From Hyphomicrobiales bacterium (GTDB lineage Bacteria > Pseudomonadota > Alphaproteobacteria > Rhizobiales > Xanthobacteraceae), in contig JAFKKL010000013.1 of assembly GCA_017305595.1 (NCBI GenBank), positions 1-39,729 of the forward strand: 39,729 nt of DNA, in the 5' to 3' direction. The position numbers were made by a program, and so were the translations under genes. Of this stretch, positions 9,440 through 18,894 are shown one piece after another. The notes below the pieces were generated by a model. It saw only the letters and a program-made list of their open reading frames with translations. It made no database searches and was not told the origin of the DNA. Numbering within the stretch: the first letter of the stretch is position 1; each line of letters begins with the position of its first letter.

Positions 9440-10633
9440 CTAGGCTCCAAAACTCTTCGGCGAACCGGCCACCGGCTGACCACCACCGGAAGCAACGCGC
9501 ATCACCGCCAGGCCACGCTGGTTGCTGCCATCGGCACGGAATCGGAACAGGCCGTCGATGCCGGCGAAGCCGGACGGGTTGGTGAGAACCTCAGCGGAAA
9601 ATTTCTGCGCGCCCTGAGTGCGCGCCAGCGCCGCCACCAACGCCACTGCATCATAAGCCAATGTCGCGGTCCGGACCGGCTGCCGGCCGTATTTGGTGTT
9701 GTAGCGCCCCGAGAACGCCCGGAAACCGGCCGGGTCCGGCGCGGCGTAGAGCCCGCCCTGCATCGCCGCGCTTCCGAAGACCCGCGGGCTGTCCCACAGT
9801 CCGGTTCCGAGCAGTTGTACGCGCTTGAGGTTGGCTCCCGCGGCCGTCAATGCTTCGGCAACGCCGACCACGGCATCGCCGTCATCGGCCAGGAACAGCG
9901 CGTCCGCACTTCCCAGCGCCTGCGCCACGTTGCGTACGGCATTGCTGCGGTCCGAACCATATTTCTCGAAGGCCACGACGCGGCCACCTTTACGGCTGAC
10001 TTCCTGCTTGAAGGCCGCTTCCACCACGTTGCCGTAGGCATTTTCCGGCAAGAGCGCCGCGTAGGAGCGTTTTCCAATTCCCGACGCGTAGTCGATGATC
10101 CGCGTGACATCCGACTCCGGCAGAAAACTCAGCAGATAAACGCCGCGTCCCGCCACGCTCGAATCCGTCGAAAACGCGATCATCGGAATGCCGCGCGCGC
10201 GCGTCAGTTGCGCCGCCGCCGGCACCGACGCCGCAAACAGCGGCCCGAGAATGATTTCGGCGCCTTCGTCGAGCGCCTGTTGCGCGCCTTGCTGTGCACC
10301 CTGCGCGTTGCCGGCGTCGTCCTTGATCAGCAATTGCAGATTCGGATTCTGGAATTCCGCCAGCGCCATCTCGGCGGCGTTCTTCATCGATTGCGCCGCA
10401 ACGCCGGCATTGCCCGCCGCCGACAGCGGCAGGATCAAGCCGACCTTGACCTGACCGGTGCCGACCGACTGCGGCTGCTGTTGCGGACCGGACGCCTGCT
10501 GCGATCCATTGCCGGTCAGCGCCGATTGCACGCCGGCGCAAGCGCCAAGCAGCGGCGTCCCGAAGAGCAGACCGAGGGCGGCCCGCCGTGTTGCTCCATG
10601 TTGTTTGACATCAGGATCGATCGGATCCGCCAT
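9440..10633 (-). CDS. Periplasmic-binding-fold lipoprotein (LppC/LpoA-like, Leu/Ile/Val-BP type)
   Basis: Type I periplasmic-binding-protein fold of the ABC-transporter substrate-binding / penicillin-binding-protein activator group. The N-terminus has a twin arginine and a lipobox (TRRAALGLLFGTPLLGAC; Cys at residue 32 from this start), so it is likely a lipoprotein, perhaps exported by Tat. A Gln-rich linker follows (about residues 43-56), then the binding domain (VKVGLILPLSAAGNAGVAAQSMKNAAEMA, shown here only to mark the fold's first strand and helix in shortened form: VGLILPLSAAGN). No permease or ATPase genes are adjacent, which fits an envelope or peptidoglycan accessory role better than transport; that is inference. 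ATG 10651 is an alternative start. AAAGA precedes ATG 10633. It is divergent from rsmI. Confidence 0.85.
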   Translation of the reverse strand: MADPIDPDVKQHGATRRAALGLLFGTPLLGACAGVQSALTGNGSQQASGPQQQPQSVGTGQVKVGLILPLSAAGNAGVAAQSMKNAAEMALAEFQNPNLQLLIKDDAGNAQGAQQGAQQALDEGAEIILGPLFAASVPAAAQLTRARGIPMIAFSTDSSVAGRGVYLLSFLPESDVTRIIDYASGIGKRSYAALLPENAYGNVVEAAFKQEVSRKGGRVVAFEKYGSDRSNAVRNVAQALGSADALFLADDGDAVVGVAEALTAAGANLKRVQLLGTGLWDSPRVFGSAAMQGGLYAAPDPAGFRAFSGRYNTKYGRQPVRTATLAYDAVALVAALARTQGAQKFSAEVLTNPSGFAGIDGLFRFRADGSNQRGLAVMRVASGGGQPVAGSPKSFGA

Positions 10634-10869
10634 CGCAATTCTTTCGTTCATCGGCGCCGATCGCCGCCGGTGCTGCAAACGATCTGCTGGGGGATTAAGG
10701 CATATTGTCGGCGAATAGTTAACCAAAACAATAGGCCTATTTTGCCGGCGATGCCGTTTCATCGCGTGCGTGGCTTTCAAGCACAGTCATGCGCATCGTG
10801 CAAAGACCGCGCGCGGATGGGATGGAAAAGCTGTATCCTGTTGTTCCGATCCTGCTTTACAGTGTTGCG

Positions 10870-11829
10870 ATGCCCAGCAAAGTTGCCCATTCGGAGATCG
10901 CATCGGCCATCGTGGAACCGGCCCCGCGCACATTCATCATATCCGAGCACCTTCTGTCAGCGCCGAAAGCGGCACGCGGCCTGCATCTCGTCGCCACGCC
11001 GATCGGCAATCTCGGTGATATCACGCTGCGAGCCTTGCAAACGCTGGCAGGCGTCGACGTGATCGCCTGCGAAGATACCCGGGTAACGCGGCGGCTGACC
11101 GAGCGCTACGGTATCACCGCGACGCTGAAGCCCTATCACGAACACAACGCCGCCGCCGCGCGTCCAAAAATGCTTCAGATGCTCGCGGAGGGCGCATCGA
11201 TCGCGCTGGTGTCCGATGCTGGCACGCCGCTGATTTCCGATCCCGGCTTCAAGCTGGTCCGCGAGGTTTGCGCCGCGGGTCATCCGGTGATCGCATTGCC
11301 GGGCGCCTCCTCGGTGTTGACCGCGCTGACACTGGCGGCACTGCCGACCGATCGGTTTTTCTTCGAGGGGTTTCTTCCGTCCAAGCAAGGCGCACGCCGG
11401 CATCGTATTGCGGAGCTGGCGCGCGTTCCGGCAACGCTGGTGATGTTCGAATCCGGCAACCGTGTGAAGGAGACGCTGGCCGATCTCGCCGAGGCTATGA
11501 CCGGGCGCGACGCCGCGATCTGCCGCGAATTGACCAAACTACATGAGGAGATCCAGCGCGGCGCGCTCGCGACGCTGGCGCAAACGACTGCAACGCTGGA
11601 GACGCGCGGCGAGTTCGTGCTCGTGGTCGGGCCACCACCCGCGCAGGCCCAGATCATGGCGGCGGATGAGCTCGACAGCGTGTTGCGCGCCGCGTTGAAA
11701 CGCGGCAGCGTCAAGGATGCCGTCGCGGAGGTCGTTGAATTGTCCGGCCGGCCACGCCGCGAGGTTTATGCGCGCGCGCTCGAACTGGCCAACGAAGACC
11801 GTGGAAACGACAGCGATGACCCGGACTGA
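10870..11829 (+). CDS. rsmI: 16S rRNA (cytidine(1402)-2'-O)-methyltransferase RsmI
   Basis: SAM-dependent methyltransferase for 2'-O-methylation of C1402 in the ribosomal P site. Tetrapyrrole-methylase fold with the RsmI blocks [43 protein letters not shown] and [12 protein letters not shown], and a C-terminal extension. From ATG 10870 it is 319 aa, against about 285-300 usual. The N-terminal ~30 residues before the methylase domain are not conserved-looking. The frame is open back to 10789, but that would add an unusual tail; neither start has a clear ribosome binding site. Its 3' end overlaps yraN by 14 bases. Confidence 0.93.
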   Translation: MPSKVAHSEIASAIVEPAPRTFIISEHLLSAPKAARGLHLVATPIGNLGDITLRALQTLAGVDVIACEDTRVTRRLTERYGITATLKPYHEHNAAAARPKMLQMLAEGASIALVSDAGTPLISDPGFKLVREVCAAGHPVIALPGASSVLTALTLAALPTDRFFFEGFLPSKQGARRHRIAELARVPATLVMFESGNRVKETLADLAEAMTGRDAAICRELTKLHEEIQRGALATLAQTTATLETRGEFVLVVGPPPAQAQIMAADELDSVLRAALKRGSVKDAVAEVVELSGRPRREVYARALELANEDRGNDSDDPD

Positions 11830-12241
11830 TCCGACGTCGCCCGGCCGCCCCCGAAAGACCGCGGCGGCGAAAATCGCCGCCCCGGAACGCGTCGCCGCCT
11901 TTCGCGTCGGTCTCTCCGCCGAAAGCCGCGCCGTCGCCTATCTGATCGCCAAGGGTTATCGCATTCAGGCGCGGCGCTTCCGGACGCCATACGGTGAAAT
12001 CGATATTGTCGCCAAGCGGCGCAACCTGTTGGCCTTCGTCGAGGTCAAGGCGCGCGCCACGCTGGATGACGCCGCCTACGCCGTCACGCCGCGCCAGCAA
12101 AAACGCATCGTCGATGCCGCCAATGCGTGGTTGATGGCGCACCCTGAACATGCCAATTTCGACCTGCGTTTCGATGCCATACTGGTTGCGCCACGCGCCG
12201 TGCCGCGCCATCTGCCAGGAGCCTTCGACGCCAGCGCCTGA
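11816..12241 (+). CDS. yraN: YraN family protein (UPF0102, predicted endonuclease-like)
   Basis: Small protein of the UPF0102 family with a restriction-endonuclease-like (PD-(D/E)xK) core: [20 protein letters not shown], then LAFVEVKAR. Asp of GEIDIVA and the ExK of VEVKAR correspond to the predicted catalytic residues. Its role is unsettled. ATG 11816 gives 141 aa and overlaps the rsmI stop by 14 bases, the usual rsmI-yraN coupling. GGAA lies about 10 bases upstream. The Ala/Lys/Arg-rich leader before the domain is longer than in enterobacterial homologues. Confidence 0.92.
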   Translation: MTRTDPTSPGRPRKTAAAKIAAPERVAAFRVGLSAESRAVAYLIAKGYRIQARRFRTPYGEIDIVAKRRNLLAFVEVKARATLDDAAYAVTPRQQKRIVDAANAWLMAHPEHANFDLRFDAILVAPRAVPRHLPGAFDASA

Positions 12242-12311
12242 CATCAAGGCATTTTGAACCATCTCGCCAAGACCATAATTCCCAAAAAACTGACAAGCCG
12301 GACACCAGAGC

Positions 12312-13253
12312 ATGAGCCTGAAAGTCGCCGTCCAGATGGACCCTATCGCGCGCATCAACGTGCGCGGCGATTCCACATTCGCCCTCCTGCTGGAGGCACA
12401 GCGGCGCGGCCACGCCATCTCGTACTACACGCCGGACCAGCTCTCGTTGAACGGCAAGGATGTGGTTGCGCCGGTGCAGTCGCTCAGTGTCCGCGACGAA
12501 GTCGGCAATCACTACACACTCGGCGAACCGAAACGCACCAATCTGGCGTCGTTCGATGTCGTTCTGCTGCGGCAAGACCCACCATTTGATCTCGCTTACA
12601 TCACCAGCACGCATCTCTTGGAACGCATCCACCCCAAAACCTTGGTGGTCAACGATCCGGCGAGCGTACGCAACGCGCCGGAAAAACTGTTCGTGCTCGA
12701 TTTTCCCGAGCTGATGCCGCCGACGCTGATCTCGCGTAATCTCGACGAGATCAATGCCTTCCGCGCCGAGCACGGGGCGGTGGTGATGAAGCCGCTGCAC
12801 GGCCATGGCGGTGCGGCGGTGTTTCGCATCCTGCCGCAAGACATGAACTTCGGATCGCTCTACGACATGTTCGCGGTCACCTTCCGCGAGCCGTGGGTGA
12901 TCCAGCGCTTCCTGCCGGAAGTAAAACAAGGCGACAAACGCATCATCCTGGTCGACGGCGAGTTTGCCGGCGCAGTCAATCGCGTGCCGGCGGCGGACGA
13001 TCTGCGCTCCAACATGGTGCGTGGCGGTGCCGCGCGCGCCACCGACCTGACGCCGCGCGAGCGCGAAATCTGCGAAACCATAGGCCCGGCGCTGCGTCAG
13101 CGCGGCCTGCTGTTCGTCGGCATCGACGTCATCGACGATCATCTCACCGAGATCAACGTGACGTCGCCGACCGGCATCCGCGCCATCGCCAATCTCGGCG
13201 GCGCCGATATCGCCGCCCTGATTTGGGACAAGATCGAAGCCAAGCGCCGCTGA
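12312..13253 (+). CDS. gshB: Glutathione synthetase
   Basis: ATP-grasp ligase joining gamma-glutamylcysteine and glycine to give glutathione. The protein begins [20 protein letters not shown], with the prokaryotic GshB N-terminal domain. The ATP-grasp part includes [36 protein letters not shown], the substrate-binding GAVNRVP, and the metal site [19 protein letters not shown]. Length is 313 aa, as expected. It follows yraN after 70 bases on the same strand and converges with the next gene with a 16-base gap. Confidence 0.97.
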   Translation: MSLKVAVQMDPIARINVRGDSTFALLLEAQRRGHAISYYTPDQLSLNGKDVVAPVQSLSVRDEVGNHYTLGEPKRTNLASFDVVLLRQDPPFDLAYITSTHLLERIHPKTLVVNDPASVRNAPEKLFVLDFPELMPPTLISRNLDEINAFRAEHGAVVMKPLHGHGGAAVFRILPQDMNFGSLYDMFAVTFREPWVIQRFLPEVKQGDKRIILVDGEFAGAVNRVPAADDLRSNMVRGGAARATDLTPREREICETIGPALRQRGLLFVGIDVIDDHLTEINVTSPTGIRAIANLGGADIAALIWDKIEAKRR

Positions 13254-13269
13254 CAAACAAAAAGAGTAC

Positions 13270-13935
13270 TCAGCGCGTGATGACCTGACGTCCGGAGGAC
13301 CATGGCCGGCTCCTTGTGATGGGGCTGGCGCCGATTTCCCAACCGACGCCGGACCACAGCACGTCGACGACGCCGAGTGCGCCGGCGGCATCGCGCACGA
13401 AGAACAGGTTCGGGGCCGCATTGACGGACAGTGCGCCCGGTTCCCCATTCGGCTGCAATTTCAACAAGCACCAGATATCGGCGAGGCGGGTCTCGTAAGG
13501 GTGATGCATTATTTCCGCGATAGCGACGCTGCGTGACGGCTTATCGAGCACGAAGACCCGCAACGACGTAGTCTCCATCGGCGGCTCGACCTTGGCCAAA
13601 TATCGCCGCCCGAATCCTGCTCCGAGCCAGGAAATCCTGACGTCACTACGGTTTGAAACGTCCTCGCGAAACCGATCGTGAGCCACGAACGCACCCTCGC
13701 CACGGAGTGCTGATGTCGTCAGCGGCTCCGTTGTGTCCGCCGACGGCGGGCAGCGGATTTTTGAGACCGGCCGTAATCGTTCGGATTTCGTCGCTGTCGC
13801 GGGACCGCCGGCGTGCGCCGGCACCCGGTTCGACTCAGCTCGCGCGACACCCGAGACGATCCATCCCCAACAACCGAGCCAACCCGACAAGATAAACGCG
13901 GTCGCCAAAGTCATTGTCCGAAGCCGCGGTCCCAT
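13270..13935 (-). CDS. Exported hypothetical protein
   Basis: I do not recognise this family. The 221-aa product has a long N-terminal hydrophobic segment (residues about 8-30, with SGWLGCWGWIVSGVARA) and a likely signal-peptidase site at ARA/ES. The mature protein is soluble, with an Arg/Ser-rich linker followed by a more hydrophobic C-terminal half (LRVFVLDKPSRSVAIAEIM, LFFVRDAAGALGVVDVLW). The ATG at 13935 has AGGGG a few bases upstream. It is divergent from comM, sharing a 284-base, partly AT-rich region that contains a CtrA-type box. Coding evidence is moderate: an open frame, a good start and a signal peptide. Confidence 0.65.
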   Translation of the reverse strand: MGPRLRTMTLATAFILSGWLGCWGWIVSGVARAESNRVPAHAGGPATATKSERLRPVSKIRCPPSADTTEPLTTSALRGEGAFVAHDRFREDVSNRSDVRISWLGAGFGRRYLAKVEPPMETTSLRVFVLDKPSRSVAIAEIMHHPYETRLADIWCLLKLQPNGEPGALSVNAAPNLFFVRDAAGALGVVDVLWSGVGWEIGASPITRSRPWSSGRQVITR

Positions 13936-14001
13936 GTCGATCCCCTGATTCGCTGTTCAGGGGCCACGGTAATCCGCAACTACACTGTGTAAATCGATGT
14001 C

Positions 14002-14016
14002 TTAACCTTTGGTTAA
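14002..14016. promoter_or_regulatory. Perfect CtrA-type box (TTAA-N7-TTAA)
   Basis: TTAACCTTTGGTTAA matches the alphaproteobacterial CtrA consensus TTAA-N7-TTAA exactly and is also an inverted repeat (TTAACC/GGTTAA). It lies 204 bases upstream of the comM start and 67 bases upstream of the divergent exported-protein gene. The surrounding sequence (about 13990-14100) is markedly AT-rich for this genome. Control of comM by CtrA is inference; competence genes are reported to be CtrA-dependent in some alphaproteobacteria. Confidence 0.55.
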
Positions 14017-14219
14017 CTATAAAAAGCTTGTCTATTAAGAACTTTATTTAGGTTTTATTTGAAGTAATTCGTTCTAATATTCGATCTATACTGTAACCCT
14101 GACGTAATGCCGGTCAGCGGCCCATTCCCCGCTTGCAAAACGCTTTCGTCAGTCTTTGTTCTCTTATTGTTCTTGCGCCCGGCGCAACACGGCGTTAGCT
14201 TCCGTTTGGGAGGGGCGCC

Positions 14220-15758
14220 ATGGTTCAACGGGTCTCTACGGTCGCATTCGAAGGCATCGATGCCCGCGCAGTCGACGTCCAGGTTCAGGTCGCACCCGGC
14301 CTGCCGGCGTTCACTATCGTCGGCCTCCCTGACAAAGCCGTGTCCGAGGCACGCGAACGGGTTCGTTCCGCGCTGATCGCCTCCGGGCTGGCGCTGCCGG
14401 CACGGCGGATCACCGTCAATCTCGCGCCCGCCGATCTTCCAAAGGAAGGCAGCCACTACGATCTGCCGATTGCCCTCGGTCTGATGGCCGCCATCGGCGC
14501 GATCCCGCCCGATGCGCTGACGGGATTCACGGTATTGGGTGAACTCGGCCTCGATGGCTCGATTGCACCTGTCGCCGGTGTTCTGCCGGCAGCAATCGGC
14601 GCCAACGCCCGCGATGAGGGCTTGATCTGCCCGGCCGCTTGCGGAGCGGAAGCGGCGTGGGCAAGCCCGGACATCCAGATCGTGGCGGCGCGATCGCTGA
14701 TCCAGATCGCCAATCACTTCAAGGGCACGCAAGTGTTATCGCGACCGCAGCCGCGCATTCACCCGCAGGATGCCTCACAGCTCGACCTGCGCGATATCAA
14801 GGGCCAGGAAAGCGCCAAGCGTGCGCTCGAAATCGCAGCCGCCGGCGGGCATCATCTGCTGATGAGCGGATCTCCCGGCGCGGGCAAGTCGATGCTGGCG
14901 GCGCGGCTGCCGTCGATTTTGCCACCACTGTCGCCGGGCGAACTGCTCGAGGTCTCGATGATTGCTTCCGTCGCAGGCGAGATCGAAGGCGGAGCGTTGA
15001 CCAATCGGCGACCATTCCGCGCGCCACATCACTCCGCCAGCATGGCGGCGTTGACCGGCGGCGGCATGCGCGCCAAGCCGGGCGAGATTTCACTGGCGCA
15101 TCAGGGCGTGTTGTTTCTCGACGAACTGCCGGAGTTCGATCCGCGCGTGCTGGATTCGCTGCGCCAGCCGCTGGAGAACGGCGAAGTCTCGGTGTCGCGC
15201 GCCAATCATCGCGTCACCTATCCGGCGCGCTTTATGCTGGTGGCCGCGATGAATCCGTGCCGCTGCGGACACGCTTATGAGCCGGGCTATGCCTGCAAGC
15301 GTGGCCGCATCGATCGCTGCACGGCGGATTATCAGGCCCGCATCTCCGGACCGCTGATGGACCGCATCGACCTGCGTATCGAAGTCCCCGCCGTCACCGC
15401 CGCCGACCTGATCCTGCCGGCGCCGTCGGAAGGCTCCGCCGAAGTCGCCGCACGCGTCGCAGCGGCGCGCGATATCCAGCTTGCGCGCTATGCCGCGGCG
15501 GGCTTGCCGCAAATCCGCACCAATGCCGAAGCGCCGGCGTCGGTGCTGGACACCGTCGCGCAGCCCGACGCGCAGGGGCAGAAACTGTTGCGAGACGCCG
15601 CCGAAGCCATGCGCCTGTCCGCGCGCGGCTACCATCGCGTCTTGCGGGTGGCACGGACTCTCGCCGATCTCGACGGCGTGGAACAGATCGGCCGGATGCA
15701 TCTGGCCGAAGCGCTGTCCTATAGGGCGCTCGCAGACGATATCCGGCACGCCGCATAG
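14220..15758 (+). CDS. comM: YifB/ComM family Mg-chelatase-like AAA+ ATPase
   Basis: AAA+ helicase of the ComM family, which promotes branch migration during integration of transformed DNA in naturally competent bacteria. An N-terminal Lon-protease-like domain (residues 1-170) precedes the ATPase. Walker A is GSPGAGKS at 217-224 and Walker B is VLFLDE at 297-302. A Cys-rich stretch near 345-365 (NPCRCGH, YACKRGRIDRC) is typical of YifB, and a Mg_chelatase C domain follows. The 512-aa length is normal. GGGAGG lies about 6 bases before the ATG. The 284-base upstream region is AT-rich and contains the CtrA box. Confidence 0.96.
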   Translation: MVQRVSTVAFEGIDARAVDVQVQVAPGLPAFTIVGLPDKAVSEARERVRSALIASGLALPARRITVNLAPADLPKEGSHYDLPIALGLMAAIGAIPPDALTGFTVLGELGLDGSIAPVAGVLPAAIGANARDEGLICPAACGAEAAWASPDIQIVAARSLIQIANHFKGTQVLSRPQPRIHPQDASQLDLRDIKGQESAKRALEIAAAGGHHLLMSGSPGAGKSMLAARLPSILPPLSPGELLEVSMIASVAGEIEGGALTNRRPFRAPHHSASMAALTGGGMRAKPGEISLAHQGVLFLDELPEFDPRVLDSLRQPLENGEVSVSRANHRVTYPARFMLVAAMNPCRCGHAYEPGYACKRGRIDRCTADYQARISGPLMDRIDLRIEVPAVTAADLILPAPSEGSAEVAARVAAARDIQLARYAAAGLPQIRTNAEAPASVLDTVAQPDAQGQKLLRDAAEAMRLSARGYHRVLRVARTLADLDGVEQIGRMHLAEALSYRALADDIRHAA

Positions 15759-15890
15759 ACGGCATACGCCATCGCTCACGCGATTGCGCCACATCGGGAC
15801 ATCAACCAAACACTAACGACTTTTGTTTACGCTGCGCAAACCATACGCCCGACCATGTCTCTCGGGCGATGAAAATGCGGACGGCGTATC

Positions 15891-16355
15891 ATGTCGCGTT
15901 TCAAGGTCTTTGCTTCAGTCGTTCCGCTGATCCTGGCCGGGGTCTTCGCCCGCGAAAACCTCGCGCCGCAACCGCAGCCCTGCATCAGGATCGGCGATGT
16001 CGCGGTGCAGATGGCGACCGCGTCATGGCAATCGCAGTCCCGCGTCAGCTTCACCGACAATCCGGCGGAAGCGACGGTGCGGGTGCAGATCGTCGACAGC
16101 CCGGACAACGCCGATTTCACCGTAGTCGACGATATCGACGGCGCGGAACCAGATGCCTGCGCGGCGCAAGTGGCGACACGCTACATCGGTATCGCCAAAG
16201 CGGCCTCCGCCTTGCAACCGATCATCTATCTGTCCGCCGATCCGGGCGATTTCCGCATCTACGTGCAGTCGAAGACGTTCTCGCCGCAGGCAGCAGCCGC
16301 CCTGGTGGTTGGTGCCGACGACAAGCGCGCCCGCGTTGCAGCAGCAGCGCTTTAA
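15891..16355 (+). CDS. Small exported protein of unknown function
   Basis: Unrecognised 154-aa protein. Residues 5-20 (KVFASVVPLILAGVFA) form a signal peptide or anchor. The mature domain has two cysteines, Cys31 and Cys90, which could form a disulfide in the periplasm. It alternates short beta-like strands (VRVQIVDS, DFTVVDD) and has an Ala-rich end. It lies 132 bases after comM and 140 bases before the hybrid histidine kinase, on the same strand. A role as a partner of either is possible but unsupported. Clean codon use and an uninterrupted frame support a real gene. Confidence 0.75.
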   Translation: MSRFKVFASVVPLILAGVFARENLAPQPQPCIRIGDVAVQMATASWQSQSRVSFTDNPAEATVRVQIVDSPDNADFTVVDDIDGAEPDACAAQVATRYIGIAKAASALQPIIYLSADPGDFRIYVQSKTFSPQAAAALVVGADDKRARVAAAAL

Positions 16356-16495
16356 CGCTCCGTCAACCCTGTTTCCAAGCGATCGGTTAACGCAGCTCGC
16401 CCGCAAGCACTTCGCAAGGTCGCCTCGTCATCCTCCTCATTGGACTCGCAGGAAGACTCCGCAGGAGGCTTTCACGAGGAACCGGGAGTCGATCG

Positions 16496-18763
16496 ATGGG
16501 ATGGATGTTTGGCATCAAGGCACGTTTGCGACGTTTCGCGCGCCGGCACCCCCGCATCAACTTCGCGTTCCGCGCGCTTATCCTGTTTCAAGTGGCCTTC
16601 GGCGGTGCTTACGGCTTCATCTCCGGCGTCCGATCGGATGCCGCCGGCTACAACCCGCACGCTTTCGCGATCGGCATCAGCTTTCTTTTTGCGCTGGCCT
16701 GCGCCGCGCTGGCTCTCACCAGCATGCGACTGCGCTGGCTGCGCAGGAAACTTCGCACCGTCACCCAGCGCAACGAAGCACTGGCAGACCGCAACTGGGA
16801 ACTGAAGGAAGCCGAGGAGCGCGCGCGCATCCTGTTTGAATCGCAGGACGATCTCATCGTGCTACGACAGGCGGACGGCACCATCCGATCGGTCAACGAC
16901 GCCTATTGCACGCTGGCAAAGAAATCGCGCGAAGTTCTCGTCGGCACTCGCTTCGAGCTTCCGATCCTGGAGCAGGGCAAGGTCGTGACCGACGCGGCGG
17001 GCACGCGTATCCACGACCAGAAGATCGCAACCGCAAGCGGCCCACGTTGGATCGGCTGGCGTGAAGGTCTGGTACGCCCCGATGCGGATGAACCCGCTGA
17101 GATTCAATGCGTCGGACGCGACGTCACCGATCGCACCGAGGCCGAGCGCGCACTCGGCGAAGCGCGCGACCATGCCGATGCGGCAAGCCGTGCCAAATCG
17201 CGCTTCCTCGCCATGGTCTCGCACGAAATCCGCACGCCGCTGAACGGCATCATCGGCATGAACGGGCTGCTGCTCGACACTGCGCTGACCTCGGAACAAA
17301 CGACGTATGCCAAGGCGGTGCGGACGTCCGGCGAAGCGTTGCTCGTGCTGATCGAGGAACTACTCGATTTTTCCAAGATCGAAGCCGGCAGGATCGACCT
17401 CGAACAGCGGCCTTTCGCGCTCGACAGCCTGATCGAAAGCATCACCGAACTTCTGGCGCCGCGGGCGCAAGCGCGCAACCTCGAGGTCGCCGCCTATGTC
17501 GATGAGCGGTTGCCGTCGAATGTGATTGGCGACGCCGCACGCCTTCGTCAGGTGCTGCTCAATCTCGCCGGAAATGCCATCAAGTTCACGCAGAACGGCG
17601 GTGTCGCGCTCATCGTCGAGCCCGGCCCGTCCCCTAACGACGTGCTGTTCATGGTGCGCGACACCGGCATCGGCATCGCGCCTGAAGCGCAGGCTCGCAT
17701 CTTTCAGGAGTTCGAGCAGGCCGACGAGCGCATCGCGCAAGATTATGGCGGCACCGGTCTGGGACTCAGCATCAGCGAACGAATTGTCCGCCGTATGGGC
17801 GGCCACATCTCCCTGCAAAGCACGATCGGCAAGGGTTCGACGTTCTCCTTCACCATCCCGATGACCAACGGCGATGGCGATGGGGGCGGCGAACGGCGGC
17901 AGCCTTTCGCGATTCCCGACCTTGCCGACAAATCGGTCATGCTGGTCGCTCCGCAAAGCGTCGAAAACTCACTGATCGCCCGCCGGCTGCAGCGCTGGGG
18001 CGCGCAGACCTGCACGGTCACAGACGTCGCGGTGGCGCGCGCCTTGCTGCCGGAACGATCGTGGCACGCCGTCTTGGTCGACGGTGCGTTCGGACCGGTG
18101 GACGCCACCGCCTTCGCCGCCGTGGCTGCGCCTCACACTGCACATCGCATCGTGATCTTCACGCCGGCAATACGTCATGAGTATCGTGATCTCGTCGGTG
18201 GCTCCTTCACGGGTTATCTGGTGAGACCGTTACGCGCGGTGTCGTTGGCGATCCGGCTCAATGCGCCGCCACAGCTATCGACTCCGACCGAAGCGATCGA
18301 GCCGGCGCTCGACAACGAGCCGCTCGGCAGCACGACACCGAAAGTCACAGCCCGAGGCGGTTTGTCGATCCTGGTCGCGGAAGACAACGAGATCAACGCC
18401 CTGCTGATGCGATCGCTGCTGGCACGCCTCGGCCATCAGGTTGTCGTGACCACCAACGGTAACGCCGCAGTGGAATCATGGCTCGCTGCCGAAGCCGCGG
18501 AAAATCCCTACGACCTTATCCTGATGGACATTCAGATGCCGGAACTGAACGGCATCGAGGCGACCAAGCGCATTCGCATGCGCGAAGCCGGACAGACCGC
18601 ACGTCGCACACCGATCATCGCACTGACCGCCAACGCTCTGGTGGAAGACCGCTACGCTTGCTTCGAAGCCGGAATGGACGGCTTTCTGGTCAAGCCACTC
18701 GACCGCGAGAAGCTTGCGGAAGTCATCTCCGGGTTCGTGTCCTCACGCCATCTCGCTGCCTGA
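16496..18763 (+). CDS. Hybrid sensor histidine kinase (2 TM, PAS, HisKA, HATPase, pseudo-REC, REC)
   Basis: Membrane sensor kinase of unknown signal, 755 aa. Two hydrophobic segments (about 26-45 and 57-77) enclose a very short exposed loop. A coiled coil (about 85-112) and a PAS domain (about 112-212) follow. HisKA has SHEIRTP with phospho-accepting His243; the HATPase_c has N box LNLAGNAIKF (Asn360), G1 DTGIG and G2 GGTGLGL. Next comes a receiver-like domain (about 478-590) that keeps Asp529 but has VAPQ where the acidic pair should be and Arg577 where Lys is usual, so it is probably inactive. The C-terminal receiver (about 622-747) is complete: Glu629/Asp630, Asp678, Lys733. With no phosphotransfer domain or cognate regulator adjacent, it probably feeds a separate phosphorelay. 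GGGAG lies 8 bases before the ATG. Confidence 0.94.
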   Translation: MGWMFGIKARLRRFARRHPRINFAFRALILFQVAFGGAYGFISGVRSDAAGYNPHAFAIGISFLFALACAALALTSMRLRWLRRKLRTVTQRNEALADRNWELKEAEERARILFESQDDLIVLRQADGTIRSVNDAYCTLAKKSREVLVGTRFELPILEQGKVVTDAAGTRIHDQKIATASGPRWIGWREGLVRPDADEPAEIQCVGRDVTDRTEAERALGEARDHADAASRAKSRFLAMVSHEIRTPLNGIIGMNGLLLDTALTSEQTTYAKAVRTSGEALLVLIEELLDFSKIEAGRIDLEQRPFALDSLIESITELLAPRAQARNLEVAAYVDERLPSNVIGDAARLRQVLLNLAGNAIKFTQNGGVALIVEPGPSPNDVLFMVRDTGIGIAPEAQARIFQEFEQADERIAQDYGGTGLGLSISERIVRRMGGHISLQSTIGKGSTFSFTIPMTNGDGDGGGERRQPFAIPDLADKSVMLVAPQSVENSLIARRLQRWGAQTCTVTDVAVARALLPERSWHAVLVDGAFGPVDATAFAAVAAPHTAHRIVIFTPAIRHEYRDLVGGSFTGYLVRPLRAVSLAIRLNAPPQLSTPTEAIEPALDNEPLGSTTPKVTARGGLSILVAEDNEINALLMRSLLARLGHQVVVTTNGNAAVESWLAAEAAENPYDLILMDIQMPELNGIEATKRIRMREAGQTARRTPIIALTANALVEDRYACFEAGMDGFLVKPLDREKLAEVISGFVSSRHLAA

Positions 18764-18894
18764 TTTGACCCACTTCCTCACCGATGTCATCCGCCACTCA
18801 TGCGCGTGTCATACGGCTGTCGGATGCCGATGATCTGTCACCCTCGACGATCGCATCGACATGATTCGAGCGGATCGCGGTCACGAGGATGGCG

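Noticed and set aside
9815-11062. 415-codon plus-strand ORF opposite the lipoprotein gene, running into rsmI
   Set aside because: Arg-rich shadow product; the minus-strand frame has a lipobox and a binding-protein fold, and rsmI is clear in its own frame.
12084-13448. 454-codon minus-strand ORF opposite gshB
   Set aside because: Shadow of gshB, whose ATP-grasp motifs are unambiguous.
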